Positions 1 to 11,252 of a DNA stretch of 64,000 nucleotides are shown one piece after another. Under the pieces are notes generated by a model, which was not told the origin of the DNA, did not search any database, and saw only the letters and a program-made list of their open reading frames with translations. Numbering within the stretch: the first letter of the stretch is position 1; each line of letters opens with the position of its first letter. Source of the DNA: Amoebidium appalachense (lineage: Eukaryota; Ichthyosporea); the NCBI GenBank assembly GCA_963693365.1, contig CAVNZM010000013.1:6138001-6202000 (forward strand), in the 5' to 3' direction. The position numbers were made by a program, and so were the translations under genes.

Positions 1-281
1 GAAAAACGACAGGAACAAACAGAAGGGAGAAGAATCACCACCAGGCAGTTTGCGGGGCCTTGGTGGTGGCGAGTATGGTGGTGGTAGTGGTGGTGGTAGT
101 GGTAGTGGGTGGGTGGGTGGACGGGTGGGGAGAGGGGGGGCGAAGAGGAGAAAGACGGGTGCGGAGGGGGGGGAAGGGGGGGGGGATGGGGAGGGGGGAA
201 GGGGAGAAAAAAGGGGGGAGGAGGGAGAGGGAGGGGGGGGGGGGGGAGGGGGGAGGGGGGGGGGGTTGGATGTGCACGTAC

Positions 282-789
282 CTGTATCTGTGAGGCAGAT
301 AGTCGAAGAATGTGGCCCACTGCTCCCTGATGAAAAATTTCTTGAACTCCTTCTGCGCAGTGGGGTTGTTGAAGTGCACGGCGCTGCTATTATTAATATT
401 GTTGGTCACGTGACTAGGGGCCTCACCCTCATCTCCCTCCGTCTCCTCTTCGTCCCTGCAGAATTTGTCCACACTGCGTGTCAATGGCAGAATCCACACC
501 AGGTTTTTAATTTGAAGATTATATCATTTAAAATTCTTATCCCCGAAGTCGGTGCGCCTACCAAGTGAGTGGGTAGTTCGATCTACATTTTGATAGGAGC
601 ACCTCGTATCATTTTAGAGCTGAATATTGAATGGAGCGCCAATTGACAGTGGTTGGGTGCTGAAATTGCCATACTGCCCATTGGTCAATGTTTTCATGCC
701 TGCAGCAAGCTCAATATGGCACGGGTAGTGGGGCCATGGTCGTGTCATATCCCTTAAACCCCCCCCCCCTCCCCCCCCCCCCCCCCTCC

Positions 790-820
<31 letters not shown>

Positions 821-3800
821 AAAAAAAAAAAAACCCTAATATGCCCTCTCAGCACCCCCATATGAGCCCTATGGGCCCTAGTTGTAGTTTGAGACCTTTC
901 CCATTCCAAACCTTTGCGTGTACCGTAGCCCCCCCCCCCCCCCTCCCCCCCCCCCCTCCCCCCCCCCCCTCCCCCCCTTTGCCCTTCTCCCCTCCAACAC
1001 ACCCGCACACCCATGCCCCACACACACACGTGCGCGCACCAGAACTGTACCACATCATAATGGTACACACCGCCTACCCAACCACCCACAGTATTCGATT
1101 CACACACCACTTGTCAACTTCAACAAATACCCAACCAACCATGCATCCACGCATCCATCCATCCACCCACCCACCCACCCACCACTCACCCCTGCTCATC
1201 ACGTGCATGGGGCACATCGACCACAAACACGTGCGGAAGGCGGTAGAAGCGGTAGCCAGCCGCAGCCATCTCCATAGCCTGTTGGGCCTTATTGCCCCCC
1301 CTGTCCACAAAGGACTCGTTGAAGAGGGGCAGGGGGGTGGTTGCTATGTAGTAGGGCTCAAACCGTGTGAGGTACGGTATCTCCTCTACATTGTCACTCT
1401 TAAGCCACTGCAGGGAGGGTAGGGGAGAGGGGAGGCGGTGGAGGGGAGGGGGGGTGATGGTGTTGGGGGTGGGGGGGGGGGAGGGGGGGGGAGGGAGGGG
1501 GGAAGGGAGGGAGCAGGAGTGGGGAAGGGGGGAGGGGGGCGGGGAAGGGGAAGGGGTTGGGGGGCTGACTTATACGCAGGGCATAAGAGGCACTTGGTTA
1601 AGACCAGGACCCACGATAGATATGCCATATTTGGTCACACAGACTTGCGGTTGGCGGGGGGGAGGGAGGAGGGGGGGGGGGGGGTTTGAATGCGTCAAAA
1701 AGTACGAAGTACACAAGAACAAACGGATAACACGATGCAGAATGCAAGCCATACATAAAGAGTATGCATAATAAGCAGAGCCCATCCTCAGGGGGGGCCC
1801 AGGGGTTAAGGGCTTGGATGGGGGTTGAGCGCAAATTCATGTAAGCAAGGCAGTCTGCCGATGGGGTGTGGGACGGTCCTCGACGAAGCATTATGATAAA
1901 TGCAGGGTGATTGTGAGAGGAGGGATAGAAAGGGGTTTTTACGGATGCCATCAGGACACTCGCGCATAGTAGCACATACACATAAGAACACACATGCTTT
2001 ATAGACACATGCACAAGAATACACACGCTTATTAACACAAATGCTTATTACCACAAATACCACGTGAAGCTATGATTGAACACACCTAGATGTCCGATGA
2101 TACACACTACCGCACCCACATGATGACAAAAGAGTTCTTACTGCCAGCAACATGTATAACCCATATTTCTGGCCCTACCTCGTAGTGGTCTGTCGGGCCG
2201 TATGCCGGTGCAAAGTACAGGTGCATGGGTGTTGCTGCCCCAGCCATCATGGCCTCCACCATGGCCTGTTTGGGTATGCCCCTGGTTGGGTCACGGTGCA
2301 CGTGCAGCTGCTGCAGGCCCTCACTGCCCATGTTCATGGCGGGTGGAACATAGGCACGCAGTCCGGGGCACTGTGGTGTGAATGTGTGTGTGTGTGTGTG
2401 TGTGTTGGGGGGGGAGGGGGGGGGGGGATTGGGCCTCCGGGTGGTGGTGGGGGTGGTTGGGGGGGGGGGGGGGGGGGGGGGGGAGGGAGGCCCTAGGAGG
2501 AAGGGGAAGGAGGGGAGGGGGAAGGGGGTGGAGGGGGAGGGGGTTGGTTAGAATGTGTTACAGAATACGATGTGCACACCATGGGATGACGGCCCAATAC
2601 ACTAGCATTTATTGAAAAGCCCACATAAAGTATATTCATAATAAACAGAGCATGGCCCAGAGTCGGGGGGAGGGGGCGGGGCGGGGGGGGGGGGGGGGGG
2701 GGGGAAGAGGAGGGCGCGGGGAGGGGTTGAATGGTGCACAGAAACAAGAAATGGTGCTGGGGTGAGTGAGTGTGTGAGTAAAGGCACGTCTTACTGGTTG
2801 TTTTGCAGAGGTTACAGAGGTTGGGTGATGTGCGCTTTTGTTGTGCACGAGAGCACAAGCTGTGCCCTCGGCATGAATATAGTGCATTGTTGTAGACATG
2901 ATGTGCATGCATTTTGCACCCAGCACAGTGGCATGCACACGGTACAGCATGCACACAGCACAGCATGCACACAGTACAGCATGCACACAGTACAGTGCTG
3001 TACGTGGTTAAATATACCTCTATCCTCCTGGCCATGCCGGGCAGGCGTGCCGCCACCTTGTCAGCGGCCATCACGACATCCCGATACAGGGCCATGGGCG
3101 CACTGGGCACCACATCAATGTCCAGCACAAACACGTGCCGGCCACGTGGCTGCACCTGCACGTGCACACAGGTCAGGGTATTGCATGTAGAGACTGTGAT
3201 TCGTGAAGTAGAGGGGGGGAAGGGGGGAGACGGGGGAGGGGGGGAGGGGGGGGGGGAGGGGGGGGGAACGATCATCACATGTGTAAAAAGCCGAAGCCAA
3301 ACATTTGGGAGTACGTGGCTCACATTAAGTGCATGCATGAAAATCATGCGGCAAATTAACGAGAATCAGCCACACTCTTAAGGCTACAACAGTCAACATG
3401 GGCCTGTTAAGGATTATCAGCTAAGCTACAGTAACTGCACGTGGGGGGTTAGGGCACATTGGCTGCACGTGAGGAGGGATAGAACGTACCTGCAGTGCCA
3501 TGTTGCGCAGCATGTTGATTGGGTAGAAGGCCGTGGGGTCACTGGCCCGGTGCCCTACCCGCCAGGCAACGTGGATGTCGGCATAGCGCTGTAGCAGCTG
3601 GAGGGGGGAGGGGGGGGGGAGAGCGGAGAGTTAGAATGTGTGCAAAGTAGAACATGCATAGAGTCACCATGTCATTGGAACCATCATTGGGGGGGAGGGG
3701 GGGTGGGGGGGTGGGGAGGGGGGGAGGGGGGGGAGGGGGGGGGGGGGGGGGCAAAACGGGAGCCAAGAGAGGGGAGGAAGGGGGAAGAGGCGGGGAGGGG

Positions 3801-5685
3801 AGGGGGGGGGAGGGGAAGAAGGGAGGCGACGGGAGAAGGGGGAAGGGGCTGGGTGGGCACAGCACAGTGGTGCACGGTGCATCGTGACTCTGCAGTAGGG
3901 TTTTGTCGAAAGCGACACTGCACATGTGATGCATGTGGGCTAAGCCGATGGGGAATAGGAAGTAAGCCTCAAGAGGAGGGAAAGAACAAAAAATACATGT
4001 GTGGGCGGATAAAAGGCTGGTGTTCCCGAGCTGTTTTTTTTTGTGTGTGTATGTGTGCGTGTGTGTGTGGGGAGGGTGGGTGGGTGGGTGGGGAGGGGGG
4101 GGGGGGAGGCGGGCAGGGGGGGGGGGGGGGGGAGGAGGGAGGCGGGGCCGTGGGAGGGGGAGGGGGGAGAAGGTTGAATTACACCTACACAATAATGCAC
4201 GAAAAATGATGTGATTTACAAAAAGTGTGCAAGTAGTATGCAATAAAATATTTGGATGCGCACACAAACATGCAAACAGTGCAACGGGCACCTCTGATTG
4301 GTGGATGGCACTGTCCAGGTCTTTGAGTTGGTCCCTGGAGTCCAGCAGTACCGCAAACGACACAGGCCCATGCCACACTGGGGGGAGGAGGAGGGGGGAG
4401 GGGGGGAGGCTGTTAGGATTGGGTGCACGGAAAGAAGAACATCATGTGTATACTAAATAACGTTAATTCAGAAATACTCAAAGGAGACACACACGATACA
4501 TGCAACAACCATATCCCCATGAGGGCCGGGGACAGGGCGGGCGGGGAGGGGGGGGGGGGGGGGGATCAGGAGGAGGGGAAGGAGGGGGGGGGGAAGTGGA
4601 TGGGGGGAGGGAGGGGGTCAAGAGGGCAGAAACCATACAGGGTGGTGGGTGGTGGAGGGCTACCAGTCAATACGTTGTCTGGGGGTGAAGGGGGTGGGGT
4701 TGGGTGGGTGGGTGGGTGGGTAGGGGGGAGGACGGGGGGGTGGGGAGGGGAGAGGGGGGAGGGGGGAAGGGGGGGGGGAGGGAGAATCCACGCAGGTTCT
4801 CTCCATATGTTATGCTACAGGACAGGAGGGTGCAAGGAGGTGCCGGGGCGGTTTACAGTGGAATATGAAGAAGGAAAAGAGGTGTGTGCAGGCAGGCAGT
4901 CGTCTAAGTCCTGAGGGATGTGTCAGGGAAAAAAACCATGGGTACATGAAGATCGGTCGGGGGGAGGGGGGAGGACGGGGGAAGGAGGGGGGAAGGGGGG
5001 GGGGGGGGGGGGAGGGGGGAGGGAACTCTTTACCTGTCAGGAGGTTCTGTAGGTGGGGTAGGCGGTCCAGTGTGCCCTGGGACACCACATGCACAGCACC
5101 ATCGTAGTCGGCTGGGGCGGGGCCGGGGGGGGGGGGGGGGGGGGGGGGGAAGGGGGGGGGGGGGGGGGGGGGCGAAGAGGGGGAAGGAAGGGGCATGGGT
5201 TAGACATAGTTATTTATGAACACCGTGTTGAGAAAACACTGCCTGTGGACTGAGCGAACGAGGGCAGTGTGGAGTATGTGGGCCGTGTAAGGCCCATGTT
5301 CGTGTACATTGGTTTGTTTGGCAATGGGCACCATTTGTCCAGGGCCGCAGTGTGGTAGCGGTTGCACAGTGTGGGTTCAGTGGAGTATGTGTGTGTATGT
5401 GTGTATGTGGGGGGGAGGGGGGGGTGGGGGGAGGGGGGGGGGGGGGGGGGTGGCGTGGTGGGAGGTCCCCGGTCCTTGGATGGCCTTACACAAGTTGCCA
5501 CCGACCAGAGCCTTTTTTTTCCGGTTAAGGCACGGGTGGGAGAAGGAGGTGGGGAGGGGGAGGGGTGTTGGTAGGGGATGCCGTGTGATGGGTGTGGCTA
5601 CATGGGGGTAGGCAGATGTGCGGTATGTGGATGCACATTTGCTGTGTGTGTGTGTGTGTGGGTGTGCGTATGGGTGTGCGCGTGG

Positions 5686-5717
<32 letters not shown>

Positions 5718-5750
5718 GTGCTTGTGCGTGCGTGTGTGCGTGCGCACGTG

Positions 5751-5821
<71 letters not shown>

Positions 5822-6615
5822 ACGTGTACACATATGTGCGCGTGTGTGCGCTGGCAAGATTTCCCTGTCAGCCGGTGTGTGTGTGAGTTTGTTTTGCTGG
5901 GTAGGCTTAGTGAGTGTCTGTGCCCGTGTGTGAATGTATCGTGTTTGCATTAGGCTGATATTGCATTCATGTGATGTCACCCAGCCATTGTTGTAGCTCT
6001 GATCAGCACGTGTGTGCTCGGTATTAGCCCAGTGAATAAATCCCTTTCTGTGTGTTCTATATTGTTATGCATGCAGACAGAAGTCGGCCCACACTCTCTC
6101 CGACCATCATGTATGTGTGTGCCCCCGTACCCCCTTCTTTCCCCCCTCTCTCTTCTATGGCCCAACCACATCGGCAGAGTCAACTTGCAAAAAGCAGAAT
6201 TATTCTGCAGAAGCGGAATCATTCTGAAAAAAGCAAAATTATTCTGCAAAAAGCAGAATTTTTCTGCAAAAGCAGAACCACTCTGCTTTAAGCAGAATTA
6301 TTCTGCAAAAGCAGAATTACTCTGCTTTTAGCAGAATCATTCAAATTTAGCCAAATTTAGCAAAATTACTCTGTTTTTAGCAGAATTATTCCACAAAAAG
6401 CAGAATCATTCTGCTTTTGACAGCAGAATAAGTCTGCTTTTAGCAGAATAATTCTGTTTTTAGCAGATTGATTCTGCTGTTTGCATGATTCTGCTTTTAG
6501 CAGATTGATTCTGCTTTTGCAGAATAATTCTGCTTTTTGCAGAATAATTCTGCTTTTTGCGGAATAATTCTGCTCGGAGCAAGTTGACTCAGCCGATGTG
6601 TTTGGGTCCTTCTCA

Positions 6616-6650
<35 letters not shown>

Positions 6651-9386
6651 TCGCCTCCACCCCCCTCTCATCCTCCCCCTCCCCTCTCCCCCCCCCCCCC
6701 CCTCCCGCCCCCCCCCCCGGCTGTTTCATGTTGTTCCCTACCTCCCCCCCGCATGGCCACCTCTGAGCGGTAGTGAAATGCCTTGACAGCAAATCTCATG
6801 CCATGTATCCTCTGCTCCCCAATCCCAGTCCCACCCACCGCCATCTGCACCAGCACGGTCAGATTCAACCCGGCACGTGCGTCTCTGCCCCAAACCAAAC
6901 ACCCCTACACACGTGTGTTTTGTGTCTTCTCAGGAGCCCACCGGGACCATGTTTGCTCATTCACTTCTTTCGTGTATTTTGGGCCAACCCATCGGAAACC
7001 GTAAACCAAGGTGGAAGATACCGGAATTTATCGGCACCTTGTTAGTTGTGTAAGGAAGTGTGTGTCTTGTAGCGCCTACGCAACCATGCACTAAATACGT
7101 GCACACACACGTGCATGCATACGTGCACACATCACACACTCGCGCGCGAGCACATGGCCAACCACTCATTCATGCACACTTACATGCCTACGTGCACACA
7201 TATGCAAGCACATGGGCACACACACGCGCACACACCTTCATATAATTGGGCCACCGTGCATCGCACACTCTTGGTCCTGCACCCCCCAACCCCACCCAGT
7301 CAGCACCGTGTGCTCTGCAACCCGTCCGTGCCCCCCCCCCTCCCCCCGTATATCCCACATGTGCACAGCTGTGTTTCACCCATGCCTGCTGATGATTGGT
7401 CAAGGTGTACTTGTGTTCCATTCATCCTTGCTGATGATTGGGCCATGTTCATGCTACCATCCTAGTGCGTTTGTTCACCCTCTCCTTCGTTTCTACTAAT
7501 CCTCACATTGACAGAACGAAAACCTTGATGATTCAAACCCCGCTGTGCTTTTTATGCTAAATGCCCCGTACCTGCACTATAAGTAAACAAACATGTGCAC
7601 CCCTACTTATGAATCAAAGCGCGTCCTTTTCCCCAATCCAATACGTGCTATCCTCCCCCCCCCCCTCCTCCCCCTCTTCCCTTCTGCCTTCCCCCCCCCC
7701 CCCCCTTCCCCCTTCCCTTACCCCCCCCCCCCCCCCCCCGCCCCCTTTCCCTTCTCCTCCCACCCCCCTCCTTCGCTTCTCCTCCCCCTTCTCCCACCTC
7801 CCCCACCCCTTGCCTACCCTTGATATGTGCGGTGCCGAAGCAGTATCCCCTGTAGGGCACCCCCTTGATGCGCACCATGCCAGGCTCATGCCTCAGACAC
7901 TTGCCGTAGTGAAAGTCGCGCCCTGGTGCCGGCTTGTTGTAGAACTCGGGGTCCATGTGTTCCCTCCCATACCTGTGCACGTGCACGTGAGGATGCTACG
8001 GCCGTACATGGGTGGATGTGTGTGTGTGTGTGTGCGTGTGTTGGGGGGGGGGGGGGGGGGGGTTGAATGCGGAACACGGTACGAAGTACGCATACACGAT
8101 GAGAAGCATGATGCAGGACACATGCAAAGGCAAACATTCAAGTATGCAACATCAGCCATGCGCACAGTATGCGTCATAAGCAGAGCCCATCCTCAGGGAG
8201 GGCCCAAGTCATCAATTGCGTCTGAGTTTTGACCCCTTAGCCCGCGTATATACGACTCTCCAACTCAGACAGCAGCATCAACTGAACTTGGGAGGGTACA
8301 ACCCCTCTTGATCAAAGACGGGTTGCTTATGCAAGCAGGATGAGCAAAACGGTGAAGATGTGTGTGCAAACTAATGCAGTGCAGCGAAGAATGCGTATGT
8401 GCTTACAGATGCACGACACGGGGGTTGAAATGCATGACCATGGTGACTTGAGAGGGATGCAGATCCTCTACCGTGTCTGCCTGTGGAGAATGTGCAGGTC
8501 TACTCGTGTGAATGAAGAGCGATGAGGGGAGGGGAAGGGGAGGGGGGGGGGGGGGGGGCTTGCAATGCGCGAGTGTGTGGTGTGCGCCTTTAATCCCCAC
8601 CTGTCACTGTGTATGTATGTGTGTCTTCTTTTTATCCTCACCTCTACCTGTGTATATATACACAACATATGCCGGTGTACGTGTGTGTTTTTACTCCCAC
8701 TTGTGCCCGTGTACGTGTGTGTCGATTATACCTGCACCCTCTGTACGTGTGTGATTCTATATCAACCTGTGCTTGTACGTGCTGTACGTGCAGGTGCCCA
8801 CTCCCACCTACGCCTGCACGTGTGTGTGCACACTCACCTGTGCCTGTTCATGTAGTACTGATACTCGTGCTGGGCCACGTGCATGGCTGACTGCAGCTTA
8901 TCCCCCACCACATACTTAAATGCACGTGGGATGGTCTGATTGCTCGAAAACACCCCGGCAGTGAGGTTGGCCGGAAGAACCTGCGAGAAGGAAAAGGTGG
9001 GTGGTCGTGGTGCAGGGGAGGCGGCATCTGATACATTAGCACTGTTTGACGTCTGTGCGATTTGTGTTGGCGTACTGATGACGCCACTGCTAGTACTTGC
9101 ACTGGTTGTGGTTGTGGTTGTGTTTGTGTTTGTGGCCGTGTTTTGTTCCACCAGGCTGGGCTGGGAAATCGATGGTGATGGTGGGGTAATGAGGGCTACG
9201 GAAGGGGTGGCGGCTTGTGGGGCTGCACTTTGTGTGCTGGCTGGTGGGTGTGTGGATACGACTGGTAGGGCCAGGCTTACGTTTGCCTGTGGGTTGGAGT
9301 GCGCCTGTGTGTATTGGTGTGTGAGTGTGGGTGGGAATGGAGGGTGTAGAACGAGGTTCAGAGTGTGATTTGTTTGTTGAGAACAT
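282..9386 (-). CDS. GT49 family (LARGE/B4GAT1-like) glycosyltransferase, partial at both ends
   Basis: Predicted Golgi type II glycosyltransferase that would add sugar to a glycan acceptor using a nucleotide sugar. Ten phase-compatible exons read on the minus strand: 9386-8838, 7972-7818, 6882-6742, 5111-5034, 4377-4292, 3597-3490, 3155-3018, 2370-2179, 1407-1190, 455-282. GT49 hallmarks appear in family order: VVSQGTLDRLPHLQ, then WHGPVSFAVLL, FYPINMLRNMALQ, the metal-binding DxD in VFVLDIDVVPSAPM, RAYVPPAMN, and FEPYYIATTPLPLFNESF with GGNKAQQAMEMAAAGYRF and LPHVFVVD. The first exon seen is Ser/Thr/Pro/Gln-rich, as in a luminal stem. The membrane-anchor exon was not found and must lie upstream. 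The last exon has a normal GTACGT donor at 281, so the 3' end is off the left edge. Exact substrate cannot be told. Confidence 0.85.
1670..1805 (+). repeat. Dispersed G-tract repeat family, partial copy
   Basis: A G tract followed by TTTGAATGCGTCAAAAAGTA and continuing to CAGAGCCCATCCTCAGGGG, almost identical to 27178-27300. The second half of the family unit is absent. Located in a GT49 intron. Confidence 0.85.
2540..2665 (+). repeat. Dispersed G-tract repeat family, diverged copy
   Basis: A G-rich tract, then TTAGAATGTGTTACAGAATACG, then CATAAAGTATATTCATAATAAACAGAG. Order and spacing match the family, with many substitutions. Confidence 0.5.
2931..2994. repeat. 16 bp minisatellite, four units
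   Basis: Four tandem units of GCATGCACACAGTACA with single-base variants, in a GT49 intron. Confidence 0.85.
5640..5860. repeat. (GT)n/(GTGTGC)n microsatellite
   Basis: Interrupted GTGTGC units followed by about 34 uninterrupted GT units (5753-5820), in the GT49 intron 5112-6741. Confidence 0.95.
6160..6609. mobile_element. Fold-back (MITE-like) element of nested palindromes in a GT49 intron
   Basis: Terminal inverted repeats at 6167-6188 and 6579-6600 match at 21 of 22 positions and extend outward with mismatches. Everything between is built from short palindromes of the form GCAGAATTATTCTGC joined by AAAA or TTTT, so the left half is AAAAGCAGAAT-rich and the right half its complement. The whole element can fold into one long hairpin with many small ones inside. 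No coding capacity. It lies in the 5112-6741 intron. Confidence 0.8.
8042..8340 (+). repeat. Dispersed G-tract repeat family, near full-length diverged copy
   Basis: A G tract, then TTGAATGCGGAACACGGTAC, CAGAGCCCATCCTCAGGGAG, CCAACTCAGACAG, CTTGATCAAAGACGGGTTGC and TTATGCAAGCAGG. All blocks are in the same order as at 27160-27475. Lies in the GT49 intron between 7972 and 8838. Confidence 0.75.
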
Positions 9387-9419
9387 CTGTATTAATGGAG
9401 ATTAATCAAGATAAAATGA

Positions 9420-9500
9420 ATACACACGTGGAGAATGCAACATAAGCAGACTCTCAGAGCCATACTCAGGGGTAGGTCCAGAAATCATCGGTACCCGAGA
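9420..9500 (+). repeat. Dispersed G-tract repeat family, fragment
   Basis: Keeps the middle blocks: GCATAAGCAG-like sequence, TCAGAGCCATACTCAGGGG and ATCATCGGTACCCGAG. No G tract is attached. Lies just upstream of the first GT49 exon seen. Confidence 0.5.
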
Positions 9501-9919
9501 TTCATTTCCGCCTTGCTTTGAAAAACATTAATGCAGAAACCGCGTCATTTGCACATGGGGGAGCAACCAGCCTTGGCCAGAGAATAACATAGTTGCTTAT
9601 CTGAGCATGCAGCAGAATGCAAACCAGTGAGAAGCGAACCGGGGGAGGAGGGCGAAGAGGGGAGGGGAGGGGGGGGGGGGGGGAAAGAGGGGAGGGAGGG
9701 GGGGGGGGGGGAGGGGAAGAGAGGGGGGCGGGTTGCAGGTTTGAGAAGGAAGCAAGAAAACAGAACAGAAGGAGTGGAGAGAAGGGGGGGGGAGGAAGAT
9801 TAACGCTAGGTACGTGTGTGTGCACGCACATGTACGGCCTGTACTTTGCTTGTGAATCGCTTGTATGTGTTTGGCCCTGGTTGCGAGGGTAGACGTGTGT
9901 GTGTGTGTGCGTGTGCGTG

Positions 9920-9951
<32 letters not shown>

Positions 9952-10386
9952 TGTGTACGTGCGTGCGTGTTTTTGGGGTGACCGTGGCGGGGGTGGGTAT
10001 GGGTGGTGGCGGATGGTGGTGATGGTAGGTATGTGTATGTCTGCACGAGTGTTTGGAATGAGAGGGGGAGGCAGGTAGAGGATGAAGTATTTGGGAAACA
10101 TAGTCAGAAGTGCATGGCTGGATGGGTAGTGGTGATATTGGTGGTGGTGGGTTTTGAAATTATTTTATTTTATTTTATTTTATTTTTTTGGGGGGGGGGG
10201 AAGGGGGGGAAGGGGGGGAGGAAAGGGGAGGCGGAGTAAAAAGTGCTGAAAGTGCAATTAATAGCATCGAGGACAAGACACACGTAACAAAAATGTGAAA
10301 TTGAGGAAACACAAGGAAAAATCATGGTCCCCTCGGGCATGCTTTTTCTTTTTTTCTTTTAGTTGGTTTGGGGGAGGGTTGTGTGT

Positions 10387-10423
<37 letters not shown>

Positions 10424-10572
10424 GAAGGAGGGGGGAGGGGGTGGGGAGCACAGGATCGAACATCAGAATGGGCCGTGGTATCATACCGAAGTTGGGTATT
10501 TCATGACCTATACTCGAATCTAGAATTTATTCGCTATAGATGCGCCGTAGCCTTCATCCGCCATCCCCCCCG

Positions 10573-10605
<33 letters not shown>

Positions 10606-10713
10606 TCCCTCCTCCCCCCCCCCCCCCCCCCCCGGTTCCCGCCGATACCACCACCACTATTACCACCCACCCACCCATCCCACACCAGGGTCTACATGTG
10701 CAGACTACCACAC

Positions 10714-10793
10714 CTGCTCATTGATGCTTGTCCTGATGTCGTTTTCCGCACTGACCCTTGCATATAGCCCCTGATGGCTGCGAAGCAATACAA
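10714..10793 (-). CDS. Candidate orphan exon upstream of the GT49 gene
   Basis: An 80-base open segment flanked by a clean CCCCAG acceptor and a GTGTGG donor on the minus strand. It reads LLRSHQGLYARVSAENDIRT in ordinary, non-repetitive protein sequence, unlike the low-complexity frames around it. It ends in phase 0 while the next known GT49 exon (9386) needs phase 2, so another exon would be needed between them, or it belongs to a different gene. Function not recognised. Confidence 0.35.
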
Positions 10794-11219
10794 CTGGGGA
10801 GGGGGGGACGGGGGGCGGGGGGGGGGGGGGGGGGGGGGGGGAGGGGGGGAGGTAGAATGCCATGGTCAGCGGGTGGAAAAGAATGTAAGAACACCAAACT
10901 ATTAAAGACGGCACACAACAAGAAATAAGTGTTAGGTGGGAGACGAGGGTTAAAAGGCACGCAGGGCAACGTTACACAGCTCACACACTACCACAGGATG
11001 CAAGCAACATAGCCAGTGTGTGAAACATAAAGCGTAGTGGTTACATTTTTATGCAAAAATACACACGAGGATGCAACACAATCCAAGTGTGTACTCACGG
11101 GTAATTCTGGAAGGTGGAAATTGGGGGAGGGGGAGGTGGGGGGGGGAGAGGGTGGGGGCGGGTGGGGAGGAGAAGGGGGGGGGGAAGGGGGGGGGAGGGG
11201 GAAGGGGGCAGCGGGGAGG

Positions 11220-11252
11220 GGGGTTTGAATGCGGAACACGGTACGAAGCAGC
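11220..11252 (+). repeat. Dispersed G-tract repeat family, end fragment
   Basis: A G tract joined to TTTGAATGCGGAACACGGTA, the same terminal block as in the 8042 copy, then broken off into another G-rich tract. Confidence 0.55.

Noticed and set aside
688-1422. 244-codon plus-strand frame with Pro/Lys runs
   Set aside because: It is the antisense of the GT49 exon at 1190-1407 extended through C and A homopolymers.
2931-2994. Possible CRISPR-like array
   Set aside because: The 16 bp units are directly tandem, without spacers, in a eukaryotic intron.
5380-5980. Long His-Thr or Cys-Val open frames over (GT)n/(CA)n tracts, here and at every microsatellite
   Set aside because: Dinucleotide repeats are open in several frames at once; these have no splice support and no family signal.
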